Assembly (NCBI GenBank): GCA_964353355.1
Contig: CAYGVT010000100.1
Coordinates: 1 to 49,942, forward strand
DNA from: CAYGVT01 sp964353355
GTDB taxonomy: Archaea; Thermoplasmatota; DTKX01; GCA-020343715
Length of the DNA stretch: 49,942 nt
Direction of reading: 5' to 3'
Shown piece by piece: positions 35,901 through 47,900 of this stretch. The translations under genes and the position numbers were made by a program. The notes under the pieces are model-generated. The model had not been told where the DNA came from and did no database searches. It worked only from the letters and a program-made list of their open reading frames with translations. Each line of letters begins with the position of its first letter. Position 1 is the first letter of the stretch.

Positions 35901-38900
35901 TTCGAGCTCGAGACGGACTTCATGGAGGGCACCAGCAAGGAGGTCGTCCAGATCTACGCGACCTCCGACGACAGGGGCTACAAGGTCTACTCGAACCGCG
36001 GCAGCGTGTCCTGGAATCCCGCCATCACCGCCTCCTTCACGCGCTCCGAGGACGTCCGGTTCCACCGCTGGACGGTGAGGTACGACGCGGGGTACCAGAC
36101 CCTTGAGGTCTACGTGGAGAACGAGCTCGCGTGCAAATTCCAGAACATGGTGCTGGGACCGGTGAGGCCCTACTTCTTCTACCACGGCTACTACAACGCG
36201 CTACCGCTCACCATCCACATCGACAACGTGACTCTGCAGAACCGCGCGACGATAGACGCGCTTGGCTTCGAGTCGCCCCTCGAGCTGCAGCTCACCTACC
36301 GCGACTACGCGGGCATCATGCACGCCACCCCGGTCCAGCAGATACTCGTCGACGGCACCGCGCCCATCCCCTCCGTGCCGTCGCCCCCGGCCGAGGCGAA
36401 CGCCGGCTCCGACGTGGCCATCGTGGCCGACCCGGTCGATGGTTACAGCCTCTCCGAGGCGACCCTTGACTACAAGGCCCCAGGCGGCGATTGGGAGGAG
36501 GTCCCGATGACCTCCAGCATCGAGGCCATCGCACCGAGACGGGCGCTGTGGCTGAGGGACTCGTCGTCGGTGTACCTGCAGCAGCAGACCCCCGAGTGGT
36601 CGTACAAGATAGTCGACGCCGGCTCGCCCTTCGCGAGCACCGTCCTCAGGACCCTGTCGGACTACGACGTGGTGCTCATCACGTCAATCACGCAGGGCCA
36701 GTTCGGCCTGGACCTCCCCGAGTTCCAGACCAGGCTCCTCGAGTGGGTCGAACGGGGCGGGAACCTCCTCGTCGGGATGCCGGGGGCAGCCATGACGGGC
36801 GTCCTCGGCGCGAACTACGCGACCCTCACAAGCACCACGTACGACGTGGTCGACCCGGACCACCCGCTTGTCTCCTATCCGTGGCCCGACCACTCGACCG
36901 GCTGGGGCGAGACGTCCATCTACGGCTACTGGACGATGACGACGCCGTCGCTCTACCACATCGTGCGCGCGCATCCGTCCGACGTCTACAACAGGGCGGT
37001 CACCATGGTGCGCCACCACGGCAAGGGCGTCATCGTCCTCGACTCGCTGCGGTTCGGCACTTCAACGAATCAGGAGGTGGGCACGTGGCACATCCAGAAC
37101 ATCCTCGAGTACTTCCAGCGCAACAGGCTCACCAATGCGGGGCAGTACTCCACGGCGGCGTCGCCCACCGAGACGACCCACCCCGTCGCGGACAACACGG
37201 ACACCGTGTTCGCCTTCAGGCATCCGGGGGCGGTGGCGCTGCAGCTCCACATCGCCGAGATGTCGACGGAGGACGGTTACGACTTCCTCGAGGTGCTCGA
37301 CGCCCAGGGCCTGAGGGTCCAGCTGCTCACCGGAGATGCCACTGACCTCTGGACCTCGCCTGTCTACGGAGACACTTGCTACATACGCCTCAGGACTGAC
37401 GCATCCCTCTCGAGCTGGGGTTTCAAGGTGGACCTCATCAGGCACCATGGCCTGTTGACCGGGGTCATCCCCGTGGTCGGCCGCGTCGGCCAGCTCAGCT
37501 ACCGCGTCGACGCGACGGACGGGGCGGGCAACTCGGCTACAGGGACCGTGAGGACGCTCGAACTCGTCGAGCCGCCCGTCGTGCTCAACGTCACGACATC
37601 GCCCGCGCACCCATCCGCCTCGGACGGGACCACCGTGGACGCCGAGGTGCTCGACACCGTCGTCAGGGACGACACGGCCGCGGAGTGGGGCTCGGGCACG
37701 CTCACCAACCTGACGGCCCGGGAGGCCGCGGACCACGACAGGCTCGCGCTCAAGGACAGGCTCACCACCGGCCGGTTCATGGCCGCGGGGGACGAATCCG
37801 GGAACATCTACGTCATCCAGGTCGCCTCCGACGGCACACTGAGCAACAAGACGAAGGTGGCCACGGCCTCGGGCTCGCAGCGGGGGCTCGCGGTCGGTGA
37901 CTTCGACGAGGACGGCGACCTCGACATCGTCTGCGTCTACACGTCGGACGGCTACCTCTACCTCATCAGGCGCAATGCTGACGGCACGTTCGCGGCGCCC
38001 GTCAAGACCGCTGCGTACATGGGCGCGACCACCAGGTACAGCTACGTCCTCGCACCAGGGGACTTCAACGAGGACGGCCACCTGGACATCATGGGCGCCC
38101 TCCAGTGGACCCAGGTGTCCCTCGTCAAGGGCAATGGTGACGGGACGTTCTCCGCAGCCATCACGGTCGTGTCGGGGCTCCCGAACAGCGTAGTGGGCGG
38201 GACGGCCTCCGACCTCGACGGCGATGGCCACATGGACTTCATCATGGTGCTGACCGGCACCGACGCCAAGATGCGCGCCCTTCTCGGCAAGGGGGACGGC
38301 ACGTTCACGATGAGGGACGCGACCGTGCCCCAGCCCGGGTCCAGCCAGACCATGGCCTGGATGGCCCCCGCGGACCTCGATGGCGACGGGACGATGGACC
38401 TGCTCGCCTCGATGTACAGCGGCGAGCTGTGGATGCTCTCCGGCGATGGCGACGGGACCAACTTCACGCGCGTCGGCTACAGCCGCGACCTCAGCTACCA
38501 GGGCGGCATCTCGCTCCTCGACTACGACGCGGACGGCGACCTCGACGTCGTCCTCGTTGAATCGTCGAGCAAGGCCATCAAGGTGCTCCGGAACGATGGC
38601 ATGGCCTCTGGCGCGCCCGTCCTCACGGAGGTCTCCACCACCACCATCTCGACGGCGGTCGTCTACGCGCTCTCAGCCCCCGCCTGGCCGGATGTGAGGG
38701 TCGGGACGATGACGTCGCCCGTACGGGACACGGGCGCGCCCACGTCCTGGCGCTACGTGCGCGCGATGCACGCCACGCCCGAGGGATGCGGCCTCAAGCT
38801 CGAGGTCCGCACGTCGGCGGACAACTCCTCATGGTCGACCTGGACGGCGGTGTGGTCCACGCCGGCACCAGCGGGTCAGCCCGTCGCGCTAGCGGCCTTC

Positions 38901-41900
38901 CCCGGCCAGCCCATGGCGCGCTACGTGCAGTGGCGCGCGGAGATCTCGGACCCGACGGGCATGGCAGGGCCCGCGCTGCTCTCGGTCGAGCTGATGGGCG
39001 TATCCTCCGACCCCTCGGTCGAGCTCAGGTGGCGCGCGGGCGACGCCGACATGTTCACCGGGTGGTCGACCGCCACCATGAGCAGACAATCGGCCGGCCA
39101 CTACCGCGGCACCGTGCCCGCCGCGCCCACCGCGCCCGCGGGCTACCTCGACTTGCTCGTGTCAGCACGGTCAGGTACCGGCCCGGCAGGGAGCGCACCG
39201 TGGTCCGTCTACCGCGACGGCTCGGGGCCAGTGACCGTGTCGATGCGCGCGCAGCCGTTCTACGCTGGCACGGGCACTTCGGTCAGGGTCATCGCGGCCA
39301 TCGAGGACACCTCGGACGTCGCGTCCGCCAAGCTGTACTACAGCCTCGACGGGAGCACGTGGAGCTCGACGGACATGGCCCTCGGGAAGGACCTCGGCTC
39401 CGACATGGACGGGGACGGCATCTGCGAGATCGTGGTCTCCATCCTCTCCAACGGCAAGGTCGCCGTGCTGAACGGTTCCTCCATGGCGACCGACTGGTCG
39501 GTCAATATAGGCAGCAACACCCTCAAGGCCCTGGCGACAGGCGACATCGATGGCGACGGCCTCGTCGAGCTGGTCATCGCCGACAAGCAATCCGGCAACT
39601 CAATGACCCTCCTTGTGTACCGTTACGACGGCTCCTCGGGCACGTACAGCCTCGTGCACAGCTTCGCCTCGGCGTCCGAAGGCTACGTCACCGCGCTCGC
39701 GCTCGGGGATGTCGACGGCGACGGGGCGCTCGAGGTCGTGCGCGCCGAGGGCGGCAGCACCATGGTGCTGTCGGAGTGGGACGGCCGCGCCCTGAAGGAT
39801 GTGCAGACGCTGACCGGCATCCCCAGGTTCGATGACATGGCCGTCGTCGACTGGGACGGTGATGGCGAGTACGAGGTCATCGTCACGGACGTCTCATCCA
39901 ATGCACGCGCGCGGGTATATTCCTGGTCCGGCTCCGCCCTCGTGCAGGAGTACTTGTCGCCCATCATCGGGGACACGCTCAATTCGTTCGAGCTCGGCGA
40001 CATAGACGGGGACGGCATGCTCGACCTCGTCACCTCCGCGCAGAACCTCTACGGCAGCGGTCTCGATGGCGTCGTGGTCCTGAGGGCACTCGGCACCGAC
40101 TGGTACGAGCCCACGGCAACGTGGGGTCCGTTCGGGACGATGGTCCGCGTCGGCGACATCGCGGACTGGGATGGCGACGGCCGCCCCGAGGTCCTGGTCG
40201 GCCACCGCGTGACCGGTGGTCTCCCGGGCGGGACGAGGGTCCAGACGCTCGAGTGGTCTGGCGCCGCGGGCGGCCTGGTCGTCGACTGGGCCTCCGAGAC
40301 CCTGCCGAACCAGTGGAGCGGTCCTGGCCGGTTCGCGGACGTCGATGGCGACGGTCGCCTCGAGGCCGTGGGAGGCTGCGACAACGGCGTGGTCTACGTG
40401 TTCGAGCCCACGCAGCACCGGCCCGCGAAGGCCTCGGCGTCCTTCGGCTCCACCTCCACGGGCACGGACCAGCCCCATGCCCTCATCACGATGGGCTCCC
40501 CCACGACCTGGTCCGCCGTCGTCTCCGCGCCCGGTTCGGAGGCCATCGTGCGCTATTACATCGAGGCCACGGACGGCGCAGGGATGAAGCGCACATCAAT
40601 GGTCCGCACCTACACCGCCGATGGCACGGCGCCGAGCATCCCCTCGGTCTCCTCGCCCCCGAGCTACGTGCGGGTCCAGGATACCGTGGATGTGTGGTGC
40701 AACGTCACCGACGGCGTCTCGATCGGGGGCGTCGCCCTCGAATGGAACGTCACGGGCGGCGCGTGGGCGTCCATCCCCACGACGCGCATCGCGGGCAGCC
40801 TAACGTCCGCGGAGTTCAAGGCGACCGTGCCGGCGACCGGCTCCGCGACCACCGTCACGTACCGCGTCGTCGCGCGCGACCTGGCCAACAACTCGAGGAC
40901 CTCGACCACGAGGAGCTACATCGTGGACACGCCGCCAGCGTTCGCGGCCCTCTCCAAGGCCTACGCGTCGGGAGCCTTCAGGTTCGCCGTGAACGTGACC
41001 GACAACGGCACGCTCGCGTCCGTCAAGCTCAGCTACTCGACGGACGGCGGGGCGACCTGGACGACCGTCGACATGACGCACTCCTCGCCCACCTACCGCT
41101 ACAACCTGAGCGCGTCCGCGACCGACCTCGTCTACTTCGTCATCACGGCCACGGACGACCACGGTCTCGTCACGGTGTGGCGCGACCGCACCGGCCCATC
41201 GGCCATCGCCCTCGTCGTGGCCGACCCGGCCGCGCTGACGGCCGAGGAGCAGGGCGTGCTCAGTGTCCTTAACGGCATGTACTTCCGCATCTCGCTGATC
41301 GACGACGCCAGGGCGACGCCGTCCAACCTGACCATGTACGACCTGGTCGTCACGTGCGACAACGGCCGCATCGCGACCACGACCGTCACGCGCCTCATCG
41401 AGAACGGCACGGGCGTGCTGCTGCTCGAGGACGCGATGAGGATCGTAGCGAGCACGGGCTGGTCGACCTCCACGTCCTCGGCATACCTCTCGCTCTCGGT
41501 CGCGTATGACCAGGCCCCGCTCAGGGCGATGTACAAGCTCGCGCCCGTCATCCAGGGCTCGGGGAGCGCGGGCAGGGTCTCCGCGGTGCCATCCGGCTGG
41601 ACCGTCGTCGCGCTCAACACCGAGGGCACCTACTACACCGTCATCAAGATGGTCAACGCGACAGCGGGCGGGAGGGCCATCACCTTCCCGTACGACATTC
41701 GGTACCTCAACGCGCGCGGGACGCTCGTGCTGAGGGAGGTCCTGAACTGGACCTCGGGGGAGCCCGTGATGGGCAACATCATGGCGGCCTCCGGCAAGGT
41801 GCTGCTGCTCGTGGGCTCGGACGCGGGGACGCCCGACTCCCGCGAAGCGCGCACCCTCTCCATCCTGACCTCGTGGGGCTACTCGGTCCAGACCGTGATG

Positions 41901-44900
41901 GTCCGCGACATCGCCCTCCTCAACGCGACCCCTGCCAAGGCGCTGGTGACCACCGAGTGGTACACCGCATGGGGCTCGCTCGACTACCACTACGACCGTA
42001 TCTTCGGCGCCGGGACGCCCATCATATACCTCTACGAGGCTCTGCGCACTCAGTACGACTCGGGATGGTACGTCGGCACCGCGAGCAACTACTACTACAC
42101 CTACGTCTTCAACGCAACCTGGTTCCTCAAGTACTACGAGGGCGTGAGGTTCTACTGCCAGAACACAGGCGGCGGCGCGCGAACGACGGGCACCCCGACC
42201 GGCTGGACCCTCCTGGGGTACAACGCCTATGGCACCGGCGAGCACACGGCGTTCGGCGTCGAGGCCGGCGGGAAGCGCTCTTTCGCGCTCACGCAGGACC
42301 CGCTCTACTACACGACGGACGGCGAGTTCCTGCTCTGGCGCATGCTCGAGAACGCGACGGGCGCGGCCACGCCGGCAAACGAGAGCGTCCCGTCAGGGCG
42401 CACGGTGCTCGTCATCTCCGGCGGGACGGGCGGCTCGAGCCCCACGCTCACAACCCAGGAGGCCGCCCTCGCGAACCTCCTCAGGTCCTGGGGCCATACC
42501 CTCTACTACCTGCCGCAGCGCAACATGACGCGCACGAACGTCTCGCAGGCGCTCCTCGTCACTGCGACGCACCAGCTCGACACCAACTCGCCCGCGTACA
42601 AGCTCTACGACCGGGCCCTCTCGCAGGGCGTCGGGGTCGTGCTGCTCTACAGCGCCGCTGCGACCTACGGAGGCAGCTGGTGGGGCGACAGCGGCACGAC
42701 CGGCCGGCTTACGCGAGTGCAGAACACGACCACGGTGTTCCGCGACCACCCGGGCCTCAGCTTCTACGCGACCGACTCCGCCTACACGTACGCCCAGTAC
42801 AGCACCATCCTCTCGGGGTGGACCGCGCTCGGCTGGTGCAACTACGACAACTACCGCAACTGGATGCAGAAGGCCGGCCCCGGGGGAAAGTGGGAGTTCT
42901 TCATGGGGTACGACCCGTCCGGGCTCAACGCCAACGGCGTGTACTTCCTCGAGCGGCTCTTCAACTACTCGTGCGGGAGGGGCCTGCCCGCTCAGAGGTC
43001 GGTCCCCGCTGGGGGAGCGCTCCTCATCATCAGCTCGTCCGACTGGAGGACGCCCACGCTCACGGTGCGCGAGAGGCCCGTGAGCGACGAGCTCATTCGC
43101 CAGGGCTACACCGTGACATACGTGTTCCATAGGGACCTCAGGACCGTCAACTACTCGGCGGCATCGCTCATCGTCGTGGTCGAGTCCATCACCGGCTACC
43201 GCTCATGGGCGCCCGAGCTCGACGCCGCGCTCGCGGCCGGCATCGGCACGGTCCTGTTATACACCTCGACCGCCATGTACCAGGGCCTGTACTCGTGGGA
43301 CTCGAACGATGGGCGGTGGTTCATCGTCGAGAGCGCCACGGCCTTCCTCACCGGCATGTCGGGCTACTCCTTCTACGGGCAGGACACCGGGGTCGCCTAT
43401 GCGTACACGGGAACGCCGTCCGGCTTCACCCGCATCGGCCGGAACAACAACAACTACGGCTCCGCGTTCTACAAGTCCGGCGCGGGGGGCCAGCGCATGT
43501 GCGTGCTCACCTACGACCCGGCGAGCCTGCGGGCTGACACGCTCTACGAGCGCCTGTTCCGCTCCGCGCGCGGCCTGACCATGGGCAGCATCCATGCATC
43601 TGCCGACGTTGTGGTCCTCACGTCCTCGCCCGCCAACTCGACCAAGTCCCCCAGCATGCGCGAGATGCGGCTCGCCGAGCTCCTGGCCGTGGAGGGGCTC
43701 ACCTGCGAGTTCATGCCCTTCCTCGAGGCGAGGAGGCTCGACCTCTCCGCCTCGAGGATGGTGGCGGCCACCGAGGCGGTGCCATTCGGCACCGACACCA
43801 TAACCTCCATGATCGACGGGGGCAAGGGCGTCCTGCTCACCTACACCGCCGCGGTGGCGTCGGGCGCCAACTACTTCACCGATACGTACTACAACTACAG
43901 GTACCTCATCGTGAGCCCCGGCGGGGGGTTCCTCACGGGATACGACGACTACGGCGGTTACATGTACGACGCCGACAGCACCGTGTGCATCGTGAACAAC
44001 ATGGTCCCGACTGGCTGGACCCTCAACGGCTACACACAGCAGTCGTCGGCGTACCGGGTGGCCTACTCCAGGGCGAACTCGACCTCGCGCGGCTATGGCG
44101 CCATGTTCACCTACGACCCGCTCTGCCTCAACGCCTACGGCATCCAGTTGCTGTGCAGCGCCATCGAATACTGCCTCGACGGTGTCCCGGACCGGGCGCA
44201 GGTGCGCCCCGGGGCTTCGGTGCTGGTGATAGAGTCCTCCGACGAGACCGGGGCCACGCTGAACACCATCGAGTCCGCGGCCGACGCGCAGCTGCGCGCG
44301 AGCGGCTGCCTCGTTCAGTACGTGTACTGGGGCCGCCTTGGCCGCGTGAACGTCTCCCGGGCCGCGGGGGTCTACATCACGGAGTACCGCATGAGCATCA
44401 AGGTGGTCAAGGCTCATTACGACGCGGGCACGCGCATCGGCCTCATCTACTCAGGCGGTCAGGCGGCGGGCGGGAGCTGGAACTGGTGGAACGACTGGTA
44501 TCCGAGGTACTACACCGCAACGAGCGCCACCGGCTTCAACGGTCAGTACCAGGGCTCGTACCTCCAGATGCAGAGCACCGGCTCGGTGATCTCCCTCACC
44601 GGCGGCCACCCGTCGGACCTGACGCGCGACGGCTACGGCTACTACACGCACTACTGGACGGGCTTCCACAAGGAGCACGCGACGTCCGGCGGCAGGCTGG
44701 CGGCGCTGGCGTTCGACCCGAGGTACCTCACGGACTCAGGCAAGAGCCTGTTCGCGAACATGGTGAGCTGGGTCGAGGGCCGGTCCCTCCCGATGAGGAA
44801 CGTGACGCTGGGCCGCGCCGTGCTCGTGCTCAACGAGCTCGACGAGACGGGCGCGGGCAGGTCGACGAGGGAGACCGCCCTCGCCGCCAACCTCACCGCG

Positions 44901-47900
44901 CTCGGCCACACGGTGCAGTACGTGAGCTATATCAACGCGTCCAGGACCGATTTCAGGAACGCCGCGCTCATCGCGTTCTGCGACTGGACGCCCGCACAGT
45001 ACTTGGTCGACCAGCTCATCGACACGCTCGGGAAGGGCGTGCTCATGGTGCACGGCGCGGGCCGGTTCGCGGGCTCATGGTCATCCTGGGACTACGCCCC
45101 CATCCGCAACGCCTACGTCATCACCTCGACCGCCTTCCTCTCGAACTACACCGCGACCACGAGCAAGACCGTGATGAGCTCCGGGCCCGCCTATTACATC
45201 ACTAACAACGTGCCGCCAACGGGATGGACCACAATCGGGCGCAACACCTACTCCGCGAGCTACCACACCTGCATCTACCGCACGTCCTCGCTCGGCGGCC
45301 GCGGCGCCATCTTCAGCTACGACCCCTCGGTGCTGACCGCGGATGGCAAGAAGATGCTCAACGAGACGGTCTACTGGACGCGCGGGGCCAACGCGACATT
45401 GCCCAAGGCCACGGCGGACCTCTCGCCCACATCGATGGCCGCCAACCGGTCCTCGCCCTCCGAGGGCGAGCTCGTGCAGCTCAACGCGACCGTCAAGAAC
45501 GAGGGCAGCTCGAACGTGAGCCTCCCGTTCCAGGTCACGTTCTACATCGACGGCGCGTACCTGGCCACGAAGCAGGTCTCCAACCTGTCCGCGTCCGCCT
45601 CGGTGAACGTCACGGCCGTATGGCGCGCGAGGCCCGGCCGGCACACCGCGAGCGTGCGCGTGGACAGCGGCGGCGGCGTGGTCGAGTCGGACGAGTCCGA
45701 CAATACCCGCTCGCTCACGCTCCCGTCGGTCACCGGCCCGGACCTGGTCGCGGGCACCGCCTCCGTCGTGCCGGCGAGCGCCCCCGACGGAAAGCTCGTC
45801 AACGTGACCATCCGGGTCTACAACAACGGCACGAAGGATGTCACGAGCTCCTTCCAGGTCGCCGTCCTCAACGGGACGACGATCCTGGGCTGGAAGATTG
45901 TGCAGGGGCTCGCGAAGGGGGCGAACGTGAACGTCAGCATCGCGCTCGTCGCCCTGAGCTCCAGGTCGGGCCTGATGTCCGTCGTGGACTACCTCGACCA
46001 GGTCCAGGAGACCGACGAGACCAACAACACGCGCGCCCTCAACGGTGGCTTCACCGGTCCCACGGACCAGACCTTCCAGGTGAAGCGGGGCACATGGCTG
46101 CATGTCGAGATCAAGACCCTGACCTTCACGGACGGCGGCTCCACCGTGACATGCCTCCTCAAGGACCCCGCCGGCGAATCCCAGCACGGCTTCGTCCTGG
46201 CCGCCAGCTCCGTCGGCACCCAGGTGTTCGATTACTATGTAGACCTCAACGGGACGTGGCACCTCGTCATGTCCTACGCCCACAGCTCCTTCGACTACGA
46301 GGCGAGGTTCACGGCCGTCGACCCGGGCACGGGCACGGCCCGAACGCTCACCTACAGGCACAAGGTGGGCACCGGACCCTGGGCCGGGCGCGACTACAGC
46401 CTTGTCGTGCCCGCGGCCGCGGGCATCTACCTGAACCCTGCGACGGCCATCCAGGCCGAGGGAGGCACATATCTCAACGTGTCGCTCCAGAGCCTCACGT
46501 GGACCAACTCCGGCAACGATGTCTACCTGTCGGTGGTCGACCCCGACGGCAACGTCGTCACGGCGAGGTACCACAACGATGCCAGCGGCTTCGGCACACG
46601 CACCATCAAGGTCATCGCGGACGCGTCCGGCAACTGGACGGTGCGCGTGTGGTACGAGCACGGACGCCTCGAGTACAACCTCACGGTCGAGGTCACCGAC
46701 CCGACGTCCCATCTGCGCATGTCTTACTGGCACCGCGGCACCACCGGCTCCTGGGTCACGGGCGGCACATCCAACGTGAGGAGCTACACCGTCCAGGTGC
46801 CCTCCGTCACGGGCGAGTACCTCAGGCCAGGCGTCGTGCTGTCCGCCAGGGGCGGCACGTGGCTGAACCTCACGCTCCAGTCCCTGGACATCGGCTACGA
46901 CAACTGGGCCAGCGTCTACATCCTGAACTCGACGGGTGCCGTCGTCATGAGGCGCTACTACAGCGGGTCGGACGACTTCAACACCATGAGGACACTGGCC
47001 TTCCTCCTCGACGAGGGCGGCACGTGGCGCATCAGGCTGTCGACCAATGCCTACTGGTGGCAGTACTCCCTCACGGTCTTCTGGACCGACGACGCGACTG
47101 GCATGCCACGGCAGCTCTGGGCCACGGCAGGCGTCGGGATCCGCGTGGCGCCCGGCAGCAAGGACTACCTGTTCTCGGTCTCTGCGCCAACGCCGCGGCC
47201 GTTCGGGTACAACCGCGTCCTCGCCGCGACCACAGGGGACACGGTGACGGTGCGGCTGACCATGAAGGAACGGTACAACAACCAGCTCATCGACATGCGT
47301 CTGCTCGACGACCAGGGCTTCATCATCGAGGAGCGTGTCGACACTGCCGCCAACTTCGCGTCCGGCGTCACCGAGTCCGCGGGGCTCCTGTTCGACGGCC
47401 GGTGGACGATGGCGTTCCGCATCGACAGCGACTGGGCGCACGTGCTCGTCGAGGTCACGCTGTCGACGGCCTCGGGCAGCACGACTTACACGCACTGGGG
47501 CTGCCTCGCCTCCGCGGACGCGACGTGGCGCTACTACTACATCGACGTCGCGGGGAGCGACCTGGACCAGAAGTACGAGCCCGGCGATACCGCCCCGGCC
47601 CTCCAGGGCACGCTCGTGGACATCTACATGCAAGGCGGGGCGTACAGGTCGGCCTCCACGTTCTGCTACGTGACCCTCATGTTCCCGGACGGCCGCACCG
47701 CCGCATCGCTCGTCAAGAGCTCGGACCAGTGGTCCGTGCACCGGCTGCGGTACATACCCGAGAAGGCCGGCAACTGGACGCTGCGCGTCACGACGTCCCA
47801 GGAGAGCTGGTCGTACCGCCTCGCGATGGCGGTCACCGACCCGTCCACGGGCACGACCAAGTGGTACAACTCCACCCAGTCCATCGGCTCGAGGAGCACG

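Noticed and set aside
34200..36200. Thioester (CGEQ) motif or DxDD cyclase motif around the toroid domain
   Set aside because: Neither motif was found, so a macroglobulin-like or terpene-cyclase function is not claimed.
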